In this document: one piece after another, positions 30,101-37,734 of the stretch
Numbering within the stretch: the stretch's first letter is position 1
Layout: the number at the start of each line of letters is the position of its first letter
DNA from: Dyella sp. OK004
GTDB lineage: Bacteria > Pseudomonadota > Gammaproteobacteria > Xanthomonadales > Rhodanobacteraceae
DNA: 64,000 bases
Reading direction: 5' to 3'
Assembly (NCBI RefSeq): GCF_900114495.1
Contig: NZ_FOZI01000002.1
Location: 868,001-932,000 of the forward strand
Position numbers and translations under genes: made by a program
The notes under the pieces: model-generated
The model's database searches: none
The model's input: the letters and a program-made list of their open reading frames with translations, nothing else
Told to the model about the DNA's origin: nothing

Positions 30101-30619
30101 CGCATGGCTTTTGGTCCGTTCTCCGGCGTGGCGCAGGCCAGCTACGACGCCAACACCGCACAGGCCTATGTCGATGGCAGTTATGTTTTCGAGTTCGGCC
30201 GCGGCACCCTCGAGCCCTACCTCAACCTCAGCCAGGTGCACGTGCGCACGGACGCGTTCACCGAACACGGGACACCCGCCGCGCTCGCCGTCGACAAGAG
30301 CTCGTCCAACCTCACCGCCGCCATCGCCGGCGTGCGCGGAACGATGGAACTCGCACCGGGCGGGCTGCACGCCTACGCCGGCGTGGGCTACCAACACGCC
30401 TGGGGCGATCGCGTGCCGGAGCGCCAGCAACGCTTCGTCGCGGGCGCGGACAACTTCACCGTATACGGCGTGCCGGTGGCGGACAACGCCGCCGTATTCG
30501 ACCTCGGTCTGCGCTTCCCGCTCAGCCATAGGGTGACGGTGGACTTCGGCTACCACGGCCAGTTCGCCAGCGATGCGCGCGACCAGTCGGCGCGGCTGAC
30601 GGTGAACGTGGCGTTCTGA
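24179..30619 (+). CDS. Giant autotransporter adhesin-like protein (type Va secretion)
   Basis: The 2146-residue protein starts with an extended signal peptide (MNRIYRLVWNRALRVLQVAS), followed by a hydrophobic core and likely cleavage after AMA at about residue 62. The passenger (about 63-1870) is Gly/Thr/Asn/Ser-rich and built of beta-helix repeats of the PATR type (TLTLSGANTYTGGTTI), including longer repeats at about 440-880 and six near-identical 64-residue units at about 1235-1618. The C-terminal barrel starts near 1878 (MVWSSLWGHWGD) and ends in ARLTVNVAF with the expected terminal Phe. Such proteins are displayed on or released from the outer membrane, often for adhesion or aggregation; no protease or esterase motif was seen in the passenger. 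A possible leader precedes it. Confidence 0.93.
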   Translation: MNRIYRLVWNRALRVLQVASELTRAHGGISTPAKAMQPRLARRLLALACLAVCAIPMESAMASCTPANPANGATVTCTGAANLLAPSYAASADNLTVNVQPGASAGVLLGLGGTAMSLTGNGTTLNNSGTIDPSLLGLLSLLSSGTVIGNPNLGSAIPGSTVVVDNQGTMKGTTGLLGLNLSDLTGMALSVRNGGGGTTTISNAGTIGSSALLGVSLFPADAPVIAAYGGAQVNFTNTGTVVGRTALESSAAGNRFINAGTISGSVSMGTNSTNTFTAVSGSNVNSGGSLGLNLLGVLGINLTFAPTGQIDGGAGGNNTLVLQNVVVGPGSGTGGPVTGASAGTYINFQHLTVNSGTWNLQGALVSGDATLNGGLANFDSDANFGSAPITANGGAIGASTNGSTLSKAITLNAGGLTAQVDNNFTLSGVLSGSGALTTNRTAIGTGTLTLAAANTYTGGTIIGSNSTVALGTSGSLAATGMLNLLGANAVFDISGASANQTIGTLVGAAGSQIALGARTLTLGDNINTTFLGGIAGTGGIVKQGTGVFTLAGANTYTGGTAIDAGTLAIGPGGSLASAGTVALNGAASIFDISSAAANPTIGALSGVAGSQVALGTHTLTLGDITSSTFAGTIGGTGGIVKQSSGMLTLSGANTYTGGTTINAGTLALGIGGSLSASGPVTLATGGIFDLSAAGAQTIGSLAGTGGTVNIGANTLTLAPAGSGTFGGAIAGSGGVVINGTGTQTLTGANAYAGGTSIQSGTLALGAGGSLAAGSSLTLAPAGTFDITAAGNQAIGVLTGGGGAIHLGANTLSVSGSGGGSFGGAIDGTGGLTNTANALVLNGTNTYTGTTQVQAGSLMVGGDAAHASATVGGDVTVASGASLGGFGIIGGSASVLAGGHLAPGNPTGTLTVSGGLTLAQGSLLDFSFGAPGPNFSTPGVGHNVAVGGNLTINGAAVNPIDAGGFGPGLYNLFTYGGTLTETNGGIAPPSGFTIQNLTASKQINLINTNGLTLNFWNANGLATNATMGGGSGTWAVPQTNWTDAVGSITSTRQPADAFAIFGGAPGTVTVDDGPGGSQPVTALGMQFASDGYLLNGGTIALVAPSPGALSEIRVGDGSAASAGWTATIDNTLTGLGINKTGAGTLVLNGSNAYTQGTMLSAGTLSVSADANLGAASAGLDFEGGTLRVTGTAFQSTSRAITMGAAGAGFDIADAANVFTVNPSLGGTGGLTKLGAGTLVLAGTNSYSGGTTISAGALQGDTTSLQGNITDNASLIFNQGANGGFGGAISGTGSLTKLGAGTLTLSGANSYSGGTTISAGALQGDTTSLQGNITDNASLIFNQGASGTFSGAVSGTGSLTKLGTGTLTLSGANSYSGGTTISAGALQGDSTSLQGNITDNASLIFNQGANGGFGGAISGTGSLTKLGAGTLTLSGANSYSGGTTISAGALQGDTTSLQGNITDNASLIFNQGTDGSFNGIVSGTGSLTKLGAGTLTLSRANSYSGGTTVSAGALQGDTTSLQGNITDNASLIFNQSANGSFGGVISGTGSLTKLGTGTLTLSGANSYSSGTTISAGTLQGDTTSLQGNIANNASLIFSQNSNGVFNGSLSGNGSLLKSGTGSLTFNGANPFIGAATVSAGTLIIGDNSHPNATLAGAVTVNSGAILGGIGTIGALDLSGAVVPGNTTGTLSVTGNAVFRNGSSYQVGATPAGQSSRIAIGGNASILGGSVLVLAQAGNYAPRTDYTILTAAQGVTGQFGAVSANLLFLTPVLSYTTNAVNLSLQRNNISFESVAETKNQKNTAGALDHLDPSSPVYDALLGLDAPTARHAFDQLSGEMHASTTTALFDDSHYVRDAINNHLLGANYGGQNAEGATASGTMVWSSLWGHWGDHDSDGNAHDMRANGSGLLVGADTAFDALRVGGVVGHGQNSLRVNEVGSSAHAKANYAGLYASWNLGSVRLRGGAAYAWQKIDTTRRMAFGPFSGVAQASYDANTAQAYVDGSYVFEFGRGTLEPYLNLSQVHVRTDAFTEHGTPAALAVDKSSSNLTAAIAGVRGTMELAPGGLHAYAGVGYQHAWGDRVPERQQRFVAGADNFTVYGVPVADNAAVFDLGLRFPLSHRVTVDFGYHGQFASDARDQSARLTVNVAF
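27881..29032 (+). repeat. Six tandem 192-bp repeats in the autotransporter passenger
   Basis: Units begin at 27881, 28073, 28265, 28457, 28649 and 28841 and each codes 64 residues starting GTLTLSGANSYSGGTT or close to it. Units 1 and 3 are almost identical at base level, including ANGGFGGAISG, while units 2, 4, 5 and 6 differ in that segment, pointing to recent duplication of a block of two. Confidence 0.92.
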
Positions 30620-30645
30620 GGTCGGCGCGCGGGCCGACGGCGGCC

Positions 30646-30680
30646 GAAAAAAAACCACCGGCGAAAGCCGGTGGTTTCTT
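30646..30680. terminator. Bidirectional terminator between autotransporter and TonB receptor
   Basis: AAACCACCGGC and GCCGGTGGTTT form an 11-base stem with a GAAA tetraloop (30652-30677). A run of A before it gives a T run on the minus strand, and TTCTT follows on the plus strand. Confidence 0.85.
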
Positions 30681-30727
30681 GACTTCACTGAGAGGAGCCG
30701 TCGCCAGGCGCCGGCTCCTCGTCCCGC

Positions 30728-33700
30728 TTAGAAGTCGTAGCGGGCGGTGATACGGAAGTAACGCGGATCCGTGTAGTTCAGCTCACGACCGTACAGCGGA
30801 TTCACCGTGGTGCGGTTCGTCGCGTAACGGTAGTTGTACATCGTCGCCGTCTGGCGGTTCAGTACGTTGATCGCGTCGAGCTGCAGGGTCAGCTTGTTAT
30901 CCATCCAACCCGGCGTGTAAGCCACGTTGAGGTTCAGCTGATAGGTCCACGGAGTGGTGCCGTGCGAGCCGCGCGGCGAGATCCCGTAGCCAGCCTGGCC
31001 CGGCAGACCGCAGAACCAGTACGTAGAACTGTTGTACAGGCCCTTGTCGGCAGTCGGGTAGTAGCTGGTGCAGTTCTTCGGACGACCCGAGGCCGCGATC
31101 AGCGTGGCACCAGCGCGCCACTCAGACGTGAACTGGTAGTAGCCGAACGCCTTGAGCTGATGCGCACGGTGGTTCGGCAGCACGCCATTGGAGCCCACCA
31201 TCAGCTGCACCAGATCCCAGTCCTGCGTACGCGACACGTCGGTCTGGCCGCCCGCGCCGGTATCCAGGTCGGAAGCCAGCTGGCCTTCGGTGTTGCCGTA
31301 GTTGCGCGAGAAGGTGTACTCGAGCTTGCCGTACCACTTGTCGGCGAACGGATGCTCGACGAACAGATCGACGGCGTAGTACTTGCGCTTCAGATCCGGC
31401 AGGCCAAGCTCTTCCTTGCTGAAGTGCTTGGTGACGATGCTGCCGTCCGGCTGCAGGAAGTCGAAGGTGTTGCCCGTACCCGGATTGAAGGTGAGGCAAC
31501 GGCCGCCCAGCGCCGGAACGCAAGTGTCGTCGATCGCACTCATCAGCTTGCGGTAGGTCAACTTGGCGCCCCAGTTGAAGGCGGGGCTGATCTGCTGCTC
31601 CATGCCGAGGATGTACTCATCCTGGTAATGCGAACGGATGTTCTTCGCTGCCACCGTACGCGGGTCCGGCGCCTGGCCACACTCGAGGTTGGAGGAAACG
31701 CCACCGGTGTTGGCGCAGATGTACTTGCTGGTCGGATCGACCGTGATCGGGCTCAGCCCCTGAGGGACACCCGTATTTGGATCGACGCCGGTGTAGGTGA
31801 AGTACTGGTTGGTGATCAACGAGCCCGACACGCTGCGCACGGCAGCATTGTTCGGAATGGCCAGATGGTAACGACCCGCGTTGGCGAACACCTTCAGGCT
31901 GGAGTCGCCGAACACATCCCACGACGCACCGATACGCGGAGCCAACTGGTGACGCTGCTTGATGTAAGCCTCGCCATTCTTGTTGTAGTTGGTGAACTGC
32001 TCGTTGCGCAGGCCCACCGACAGCAACCAGCGGTCGTTGATCTGCCAGCGGTCTTCGATGAACTGAGCCGCCTGATCGGTCTCGACACCTGCACTCTGGG
32101 TGTTATAGGCCTTGTTGACGTAGTAGCCCTGCTTACCCAGGCCGCCCGCCGCAGCCGGCGTACCGATCACGCCGAGGCTGGCATCCAGCGGGGCGTTCGG
32201 GTTGGTCTGCTTGCCGTAGATCCAGGCGTAGTCGCCAGCGTACTTCTTGCCGGTGAATGACTTGGCGTTCTGCGCGTCGTAACCGAAACGGATGTCGTGG
32301 CTACCGAGGCGATACTCGACGTCCAGGCGCCAGCCCTTGGTCTTGTCGTTGGCGCCATCGAGCGGAATGGTCGAGGTCACAGCGGTCTGACAGGTGTTGT
32401 AGACCTGGCCAGGAGCGCTGGTACCCGAAGGTACCGAGATAAACGGGCAGTTCGGATCGTAACCGTCGTTGATCTGGACGTGATTGATCTTCTGCGTGCC
32501 ATACAGCGCCGACACCGTCAGGTCATCGGTGATGTAACCGGTGTACTTGCCGATGTACAGATCGCCGCCTTCCTTGGTGTAGACGCCGCCGGTCTTGGTG
32601 TTGCCATGGGTCAACGTGTTGTAGTCAAAGCTGGAACGGCTCGAGGTGTACTGAGTCTTGTCCGACACACCCGTGAATTCGAGGATGTGGTTGTCGGTGA
32701 TGTTCCAGTCGATCTTCGCGGTCCAGCGCGGGATCTTGTAGGTGTAGTCGTTATTGCCGATGCGTGAGGCAGCTGCAGCGGAGTTCGAGAAAGACAGCAC
32801 GCTGCGGCCTTCCTGACGATTCACTTCTGCGTCGACGTAGTAGAACAGGCGATCCTTGATCAGCGCGCCGCTGAGGTAGGCACCTACGGTCGACTTCCAG
32901 TACTGGGTCTTGTTGCGGTACTGGTACAGCGTACCGTCGGTGCCCGCGTTGGTTACCGCGCCGGTCTTGGGGAAGTAGTTGTTGCGCGGGCTGGCGCGCA
33001 GCGCTTCCGGTTCCCAGATGGAGTAGATGCCACCCTTGGTCTGGTTGCTGCCGCGCTTGGTGACGATGTTGATCACGCCGCCGGTGGAGCGACCGAACTC
33101 GGCGCCATAGCCGCCGGTCAGCACCTGCTGCTGGTCGATCGCATCGAACGGCAGCTGGGTGAAGCCGATCGAGGTCAGCGGGTTGGTCACGGCATAGCCG
33201 TTGATGAAGTAGGCGTTCTCGGACGAGGCCGCACCACCGAAGCTCGGCACGCCATAGCTCGAGTTGGCGACCACGCTCGGTGCCAGCAGCGCAGCAGCGC
33301 CGATGTCACGCGCGATCGGCAACTTGGCCAACTGCTCGGAGGTCAGCACGGTGCGGGTGTCGACCGAGGACACGTCGATCGCCGGCAGGGCCGAGGCCAC
33401 CACCGAAACGCCATCCAGGTTCTTCGCGGCGTCAGCAGCAGCGGTAGCGCCACCGAACGAGACCTCCGTACCGCCAGCGATGCTCAGCTCCACGTTGTCG
33501 CGGGTGCTGACATTGGAGCCGTTGTTCTTCAGGGTGACCTGGTAGCGACCGGTCGGCAGCGAGCTGAAGCGGTAGCGGCCAGAGTCGTCGATCGCGGTCG
33601 AGCGGGTCAGGCCGGTGTCGACGTTCTTGATCTCAACGGTGTTGCCAGCCTGGGCGGCAACCTGACCGAAGATCGAGCCGGTGATGTTGGACTGAGCAAG

Positions 33701-33805
33701 GGCGCCGGTGCTTGCCAGGGCAAGGGCAACGGCCAGGGCCAGGGACGAACGTCCCTTAGGCCGCTTCGTAAAAGCAGCGAAATAACTCACGAGTTGTACT
33801 CCCAT
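30728..33805 (-). CDS. Oar-like TonB-dependent outer-membrane receptor
   Basis: The protein of about 1025 residues has a signal peptide (LALAVALALASTGALAQ), a carboxypeptidase-regulatory-like beta domain at about 40-110 (GSIFGQVAAQAGNTVEIKNV, then GRYRFSSLPTGRYQVTLK), a plug (about 135-255, ending GYGAEFGRSTGGVINIVTKRG) and a long barrel ending YFRITARYDF. Such receptors import large or scarce ligands using TonB energy; the ligand is unknown. An ATG at 33805 has no ribosome site; a GTG at 33790 follows GGGAG by eight bases and is equally plausible. It converges on the autotransporter. Confidence 0.93.
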   Translation of the reverse strand: MGVQLVSYFAAFTKRPKGRSSLALAVALALASTGALAQSNITGSIFGQVAAQAGNTVEIKNVDTGLTRSTAIDDSGRYRFSSLPTGRYQVTLKNNGSNVSTRDNVELSIAGGTEVSFGGATAAADAAKNLDGVSVVASALPAIDVSSVDTRTVLTSEQLAKLPIARDIGAAALLAPSVVANSSYGVPSFGGAASSENAYFINGYAVTNPLTSIGFTQLPFDAIDQQQVLTGGYGAEFGRSTGGVINIVTKRGSNQTKGGIYSIWEPEALRASPRNNYFPKTGAVTNAGTDGTLYQYRNKTQYWKSTVGAYLSGALIKDRLFYYVDAEVNRQEGRSVLSFSNSAAAASRIGNNDYTYKIPRWTAKIDWNITDNHILEFTGVSDKTQYTSSRSSFDYNTLTHGNTKTGGVYTKEGGDLYIGKYTGYITDDLTVSALYGTQKINHVQINDGYDPNCPFISVPSGTSAPGQVYNTCQTAVTSTIPLDGANDKTKGWRLDVEYRLGSHDIRFGYDAQNAKSFTGKKYAGDYAWIYGKQTNPNAPLDASLGVIGTPAAAGGLGKQGYYVNKAYNTQSAGVETDQAAQFIEDRWQINDRWLLSVGLRNEQFTNYNKNGEAYIKQRHQLAPRIGASWDVFGDSSLKVFANAGRYHLAIPNNAAVRSVSGSLITNQYFTYTGVDPNTGVPQGLSPITVDPTSKYICANTGGVSSNLECGQAPDPRTVAAKNIRSHYQDEYILGMEQQISPAFNWGAKLTYRKLMSAIDDTCVPALGGRCLTFNPGTGNTFDFLQPDGSIVTKHFSKEELGLPDLKRKYYAVDLFVEHPFADKWYGKLEYTFSRNYGNTEGQLASDLDTGAGGQTDVSRTQDWDLVQLMVGSNGVLPNHRAHQLKAFGYYQFTSEWRAGATLIAASGRPKNCTSYYPTADKGLYNSSTYWFCGLPGQAGYGISPRGSHGTTPWTYQLNLNVAYTPGWMDNKLTLQLDAINVLNRQTATMYNYRYATNRTTVNPLYGRELNYTDPRYFRITARYDF

Positions 33806-34314
33806 CAACTTGTTTGCAACACATGATCCGCAAGCATTTACGGACCGGGGATGTGGGTTTTGCGAGTCCTGGGGGGACCCTGCTCAGAGAAGATCAACTT
33901 CGCTTCTGGACGGAAAACCACGTACGCGGGCCTGCAACGAGCCCCCCTTCTGTCACCGTCCAGCCCAAAGAGCAGCGGGCTGTATAGCGCAACAAACTAC
34001 GAAGCACAACGAATTCGTAACCGAAATTTCCTAACCATGTCACAGGTAATGGCTTGATTGTGCAGCGCAAAATCACCTAAGCCCATGTACGAAAAGGCCT
34101 AGTTGGTCGGCGCAAGTTTGACGTAAGCTTTTGCGAAACATCCTGATTACTTCGCCGTGACGCCCTCTGCGCAATCGCGATCGCGCACTGAACAGCATCA
34201 CCCTCCGGCCAAGCGGGATTCATCGGCGAAGTGTTGGTATGCATCCCGGATGCGGCGTGGCCGCCGCGCCCGACTGTCTCTCCGGACAGCGTCCCCACAC
34301 TTCAGGAGAGTGCC
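33806..34314. other. Intergenic region between TonB receptor and BON protein
   Basis: These 509 bases hold no convincing gene and must carry divergent promoters. On the minus strand GCTATACAG near 33980 is a weak -10 candidate for the receptor, which would give a leader of roughly 170 bases. The section at 33960-34140 is more AT-rich than its surroundings. Nothing repeated was noticed. Confidence 0.5.
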
Positions 34315-34683
34315 ATGCGAATCACCACCCTCACCCGCAAGACCCTCGCCGCCGGCCTGGCCGTGTGCCTCGCCGCCATGCCGTTCGCCCAGCTCACCGC
34401 GCAGGACGCCGGCGCCATGCAGAAATCCGCCGCGGAACAACAGACCGTGCCCGGCAAGGCGGCCGATGCCTGGATCACGACCAAAGTGAAATCCGAGCTG
34501 GCCACCACCAAGGGCATCAAGAGCAGCGACCTGTCGGTCACCACCACGGACGGCATGGTGAGCATCACCGGCACCGCCAACAGCGCGATGGAGAAGGTCA
34601 AGATCGAGCAAGTCGCCAAGGCAGTGAAAGGCGTGAAGAGCGTCGATACCGGCGGCCTCACCGTCAGCGATGCTGTGAAGTAA
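34315..34683 (+). CDS. Exported BON-domain protein (OsmY-like)
   Basis: The 122-residue protein has a signal peptide (KTLAAGLAVCLAAMPFAQLTAQ) and one BON domain at about 50-118 (DAWITTKVKSELATTKGIKS, then GMVSITGTANSAMEKVKIEQ). BON domains bind membranes or other envelope parts, and members are often induced by osmotic stress. The ATG at 34315 follows AGGAGAG and starts a clean signal peptide; an upstream in-frame start would spoil it. A bidirectional terminator follows. Confidence 0.88.
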   Translation: MRITTLTRKTLAAGLAVCLAAMPFAQLTAQDAGAMQKSAAEQQTVPGKAADAWITTKVKSELATTKGIKSSDLSVTTTDGMVSITGTANSAMEKVKIEQVAKAVKGVKSVDTGGLTVSDAVK

Positions 34684-34703
34684 ACGCACCCATCGCTTCA
34701 CCC

Positions 34704-34737
34704 AAAAAGAAAGGAGCCCATTGGGCTCCTTTCTTTT
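34704..34737. terminator. Bidirectional terminator between BON gene and pilU
   Basis: AAAGAAAGGAGCCCA and TGGGCTCCTTTCTTT form a long stem with almost no loop, with A runs before and T runs after, so it can serve both converging genes. Confidence 0.85.
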
Positions 34738-34763
34738 CTTTCGTGAAAAATTTCCGACCCCGA

Positions 34764-35930
34764 TCAGCGCTGCAATAGGCCGCCGCCGAAGTTCTGCGAG
34801 TCGCGGGTTTCTTCCAGCTCCACGCCGTCCAGGCCCTGCGACAGCGTATGCGCATCGCCACCCTGCGCCAGCTTGATGCGCAGGCGCACCTCGTTGGAGC
34901 TGTCGGCGTGCCGAAGCGCGTCTTCGTAGGAGATCTCGCCGGCGTGATAGAGCTCGACCAGACTCTGGTCGAAGGTCTTCATACCAAGGTTGGTGGATTC
35001 CTTCATCACTTCCTTGAGCTTGTGGATCTCGCCCTGGCGGATGTAGTCCTGCACCAGCGGTGTACCCAGCAGCACCTCGACGGCCACGCGACGCGCCTTG
35101 CCGTCCGGCGTGGGAATCAGCTGCTGCGCGACCACGCCCTTGAGGTTCAGCGACAAGTCCATGAACAACTGTTGGCGGCGATCTTCCGGGAAGAAGTGCA
35201 GGATGCGGTCCATTGCCTGGTTGGCGTTGTTCGCATGCAGCGTGCACAAGCACAGGTGACCGGTTTCGGAGAAGTTGATCGCGTGTTCCATCGTCTCGCG
35301 CGTACGCACCTCACCGATCATGATCACATCGGGTGCCTGACGCAGGGTGTTCTTCAGCGCGTTTTCCCAACTGTCGGTATCGATGCCCAGCTCACGCTGG
35401 GTGATGATGCATCCCTCGTGCTTGTGCACGTATTCGATCGGGTCTTCGATAGTGATGATGTGGCCAGTCGAGTTCGCGTTGCGGTAGCCGATCATCGACG
35501 CCAGCGAGGTCGACTTACCGGTACCGGTGCCGCCCACGAAGATGATGATGCCGCGCTTGGTCATCGCCAGCTGCTTGATCACCGGCGGCAGGCTCAACTC
35601 TTCGATGGTCGGGATCTTCGACTCGATCCGACGCAACACCATGCCCACGCAATTGCGCTGGTAGAAGCAGGACACACGGAAGCGGCCCACGCCCTGCGCC
35701 GAGATGGCGAACTGGCACTCGTGGGTTTTCTCGAACTCCTCGCGCTGCGAGGGCGTCATCACGTTGAGCACCATGTCGCGCGACTGCTGCGCGGAGAGCG
35801 GGCTCTGCGTGATCGGCACGATGCGTCCCTGCACCTTCATCGAAGGCGCGACACCGGCTGTGATGAACAGGTCCGATGCCTTTTTGTGCACCATCAGCTT
35901 CAGGAACGAGGTGAAATCGAAATCACTCAT
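34764..35930 (-). CDS. pilU: Type IV pilus retraction ATPase PilU
   Basis: The 388-residue secretion-type ATPase has Walker A GGTGTGKST (133-141), an Asp box (ITIEDPIEYVH), Walker B VIMIGEVR and a His box (LCTLHANNANQAMDRIL). PilU assists PilT in pilus retraction. It lies 38 bases downstream of pilT on the same strand. The C-terminal extension, rich in acidic residues and Gln, is typical of PilU and separates it from PilT. Confidence 0.95.
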   Translation of the reverse strand: MSDFDFTSFLKLMVHKKASDLFITAGVAPSMKVQGRIVPITQSPLSAQQSRDMVLNVMTPSQREEFEKTHECQFAISAQGVGRFRVSCFYQRNCVGMVLRRIESKIPTIEELSLPPVIKQLAMTKRGIIIFVGGTGTGKSTSLASMIGYRNANSTGHIITIEDPIEYVHKHEGCIITQRELGIDTDSWENALKNTLRQAPDVIMIGEVRTRETMEHAINFSETGHLCLCTLHANNANQAMDRILHFFPEDRRQQLFMDLSLNLKGVVAQQLIPTPDGKARRVAVEVLLGTPLVQDYIRQGEIHKLKEVMKESTNLGMKTFDQSLVELYHAGEISYEDALRHADSSNEVRLRIKLAQGGDAHTLSQGLDGVELEETRDSQNFGGGLLQR

Positions 35931-35968
35931 GGCACGGACCCTCTGGATTCAACACGACCAACCACCGC

Positions 35969-37006
35969 TTATTTGAAGACATCCTTGTTCTTGGCATAGC
36001 TCGCCGCCTGCTGGCGGGTCACCAGGCCACGCTTCACCAGATCCTGCAGGTTCTGATCGAGCGTTTGCATACCGTACTGCTGACCGGTCTGGATCGACGA
36101 ATACATCTGCGCCACCTTGTCCTCACGGATCAGGTTACGGATCGCCGGAATGCCAACCATGATTTCGTGCGCCGCCATACGGCCACCGCCTACCTTCTTC
36201 AGCAGCGACTGCGAAATCACCGCGCGCAGCGACTCGGACAGCATCGAGCGCACCATCGGTTTTTCGCCCGAGGGGAACACGTCGATGATGCGGTCGATAG
36301 TCTTGGCTGCCGAACTGGTATGCAGGGTGCCGAACACCAAGTGACCGGTTTCCGCGGCGGTCAACGCCAGGCGGATGGTTTCCAGGTCGCGCAACTCACC
36401 CACCAGGATGAAGTCCGGATCTTCACGCAGCGCGGAGCGCAGCGCCTCGTTGAAGCCGTGCGTGTCGCGATGCACCTCGCGTTGGTTGACCAGGCACTTC
36501 TGCGAGGTATGCACGAATTCGATCGGATCCTCGATGGTCAGGAGGTGGCCGTATTCGTTCTTGTTGATGTGATCGACCATCGCCGCCAGCGTGGTCGACT
36601 TGCCCGAACCGGTGGGCCCGGTGACCAGGATCAAGCCTTGTGGCTGCTCGATCAGCTCGCGGAAGATGCGCGGCGCGCCCAGGTCTTCCAGGGTCAGCAC
36701 TTCGGACGGAATGGTACGGAACACCGCACCGGCACCGCGGTTCTGGTTGAACGCGTTGACGCGGAATCGGGCCAGGCCGGGAATCTCGAACGAGAAGTCG
36801 ACCTCGAGGAATTCTTCGTAGTCGCGACGCTGCTTGTCCGACATGATGTCGTAGATCAGCGAGTGGACCTGCTTGTGCTCCAGCGCGGGAATGTTGATGC
36901 GGCGTACATCGCCATCCACGCGGATCATCGGCGGCAGGCCGGCGGACAAATGCAAGTCCGAAGCCTTGTTCTTCACCGAGAAGGCAAGCAGTTCGGCGAT
37001 ATCCAT
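35969..37006 (-). CDS. pilT: Type IV pilus retraction ATPase PilT
   Basis: The 345-residue hexameric motor powers pilus retraction and twitching motility. Walker A is GPTGSGKST (130-138), the Asp box LLTIEDPIEFVH, Walker B FILVGELRD, and the PilT hallmark AIRNLIRE is present near the C-terminus. The ATG at 37006 (MDIAELLAFS) is preceded by AGGGGA; upstream in-frame starts are unsupported. pilU follows. Its activity is the expected output of the chp system at 4922-16780. Confidence 0.96.
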   Translation of the reverse strand: MDIAELLAFSVKNKASDLHLSAGLPPMIRVDGDVRRINIPALEHKQVHSLIYDIMSDKQRRDYEEFLEVDFSFEIPGLARFRVNAFNQNRGAGAVFRTIPSEVLTLEDLGAPRIFRELIEQPQGLILVTGPTGSGKSTTLAAMVDHINKNEYGHLLTIEDPIEFVHTSQKCLVNQREVHRDTHGFNEALRSALREDPDFILVGELRDLETIRLALTAAETGHLVFGTLHTSSAAKTIDRIIDVFPSGEKPMVRSMLSESLRAVISQSLLKKVGGGRMAAHEIMVGIPAIRNLIREDKVAQMYSSIQTGQQYGMQTLDQNLQDLVKRGLVTRQQAASYAKNKDVFK

Positions 37007-37229
37007 CAGGTTCCCCTTCAACCGATCATCAGGTGGCACGGTGCGGTCGCCGCTTCGGTGGGGGTGGGCGCAGGCGGCGCTGTGCAGCGCCCGGATGCAA
37101 CCCGAACTGTGAAAACCCCGATTCCCCTTGCAGCGCGCCGATACTACTCGTGGCAAGGGCGGCGGGACCAGTCTTTCGTCTGGGGTATCGCTGAAAGTGA
37201 TGACGGGGTTGCAGAAGTGTGGGGGTGCG

Positions 37230-37665
37230 CGCTTTTTACTCCCTCTCCCCTTTGGGGAGAGGGCTGGGGTGAGGGGCGCTCTTGAGATACGCCCCTACTC
37301 GTCATTCCGGCGAAGGCCGGAGGCGCTTCACAACAGCGAAGCTGGTCATCCAGTGCCTTGCAGCTCGGCTGTCGCGTTTGCGTGCCCGGGCTCGCCTGCC
37401 GCGCGCTTCCGAACCGCTGCCGCGGTCCGGGTCACTTTCTCTTTGCTGGCCCAAAGAGAAAGTGACCAAAGAGAAATGGCCTGAAGGGCTTGCGGCGCGC
37501 TCTGTAGCGACGCCTTTTCCAGTGTCAGACGTCGGGAATGTTTTCTTCTCGACCTGATCGTCTAGCCTTCACCGCCGCGCAGAGCTAGCTCCCTCCCCTG
37601 CTTGCGACGCGCAGCTAGTCCCGTGGGACAGGGGAGGGTTGGGGAGGGGTAACGCTCTTGCGACA
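37230..37665 (-). repeat. Composite palindromic repeat, copy B (short-loop form)
   Basis: It is in inverted orientation relative to copy A. The central hairpin is perfect: GGTCACTTTCTCTTTG (37430-37445), loop CTGGCC, CAAAGAGAAAGTGACC (37452-37467). Flanks include CTCCCTCTCCCC/GGGGAGAGGG, GTCATTCCGGCGAAGGCCGG and a final CCCTCCCCTG block. It fills much of the 728-base gap 37007-37734 between pilT and proC. The first 200 bases of that gap hold no gene; yggS, which often precedes proC, is not there. Confidence 0.9.
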
Positions 37666-37734
37666 ACCTTCCCTCTGCTCCGCCTTCACCCTCCTCTCCG
37701 GTAAGGTATGGATCTGATTTGGTGAGGAACCCGC

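Noticed and set aside
34198-35253. A 351-codon minus-strand frame spanning the BON gene and pilU
   Set aside because: It crosses a strong terminator and conflicts with the conserved frames of PilU and the BON protein.
37128-37557. Small frames in the repeat containing CWPKEKVTKEKWPE-like peptides
   Set aside because: The same peptides arise from every copy of the composite repeat (also near 21.5, 43.5, 52.6 and 62.7 kb) and follow its palindromes, so they are non-coding artefacts.
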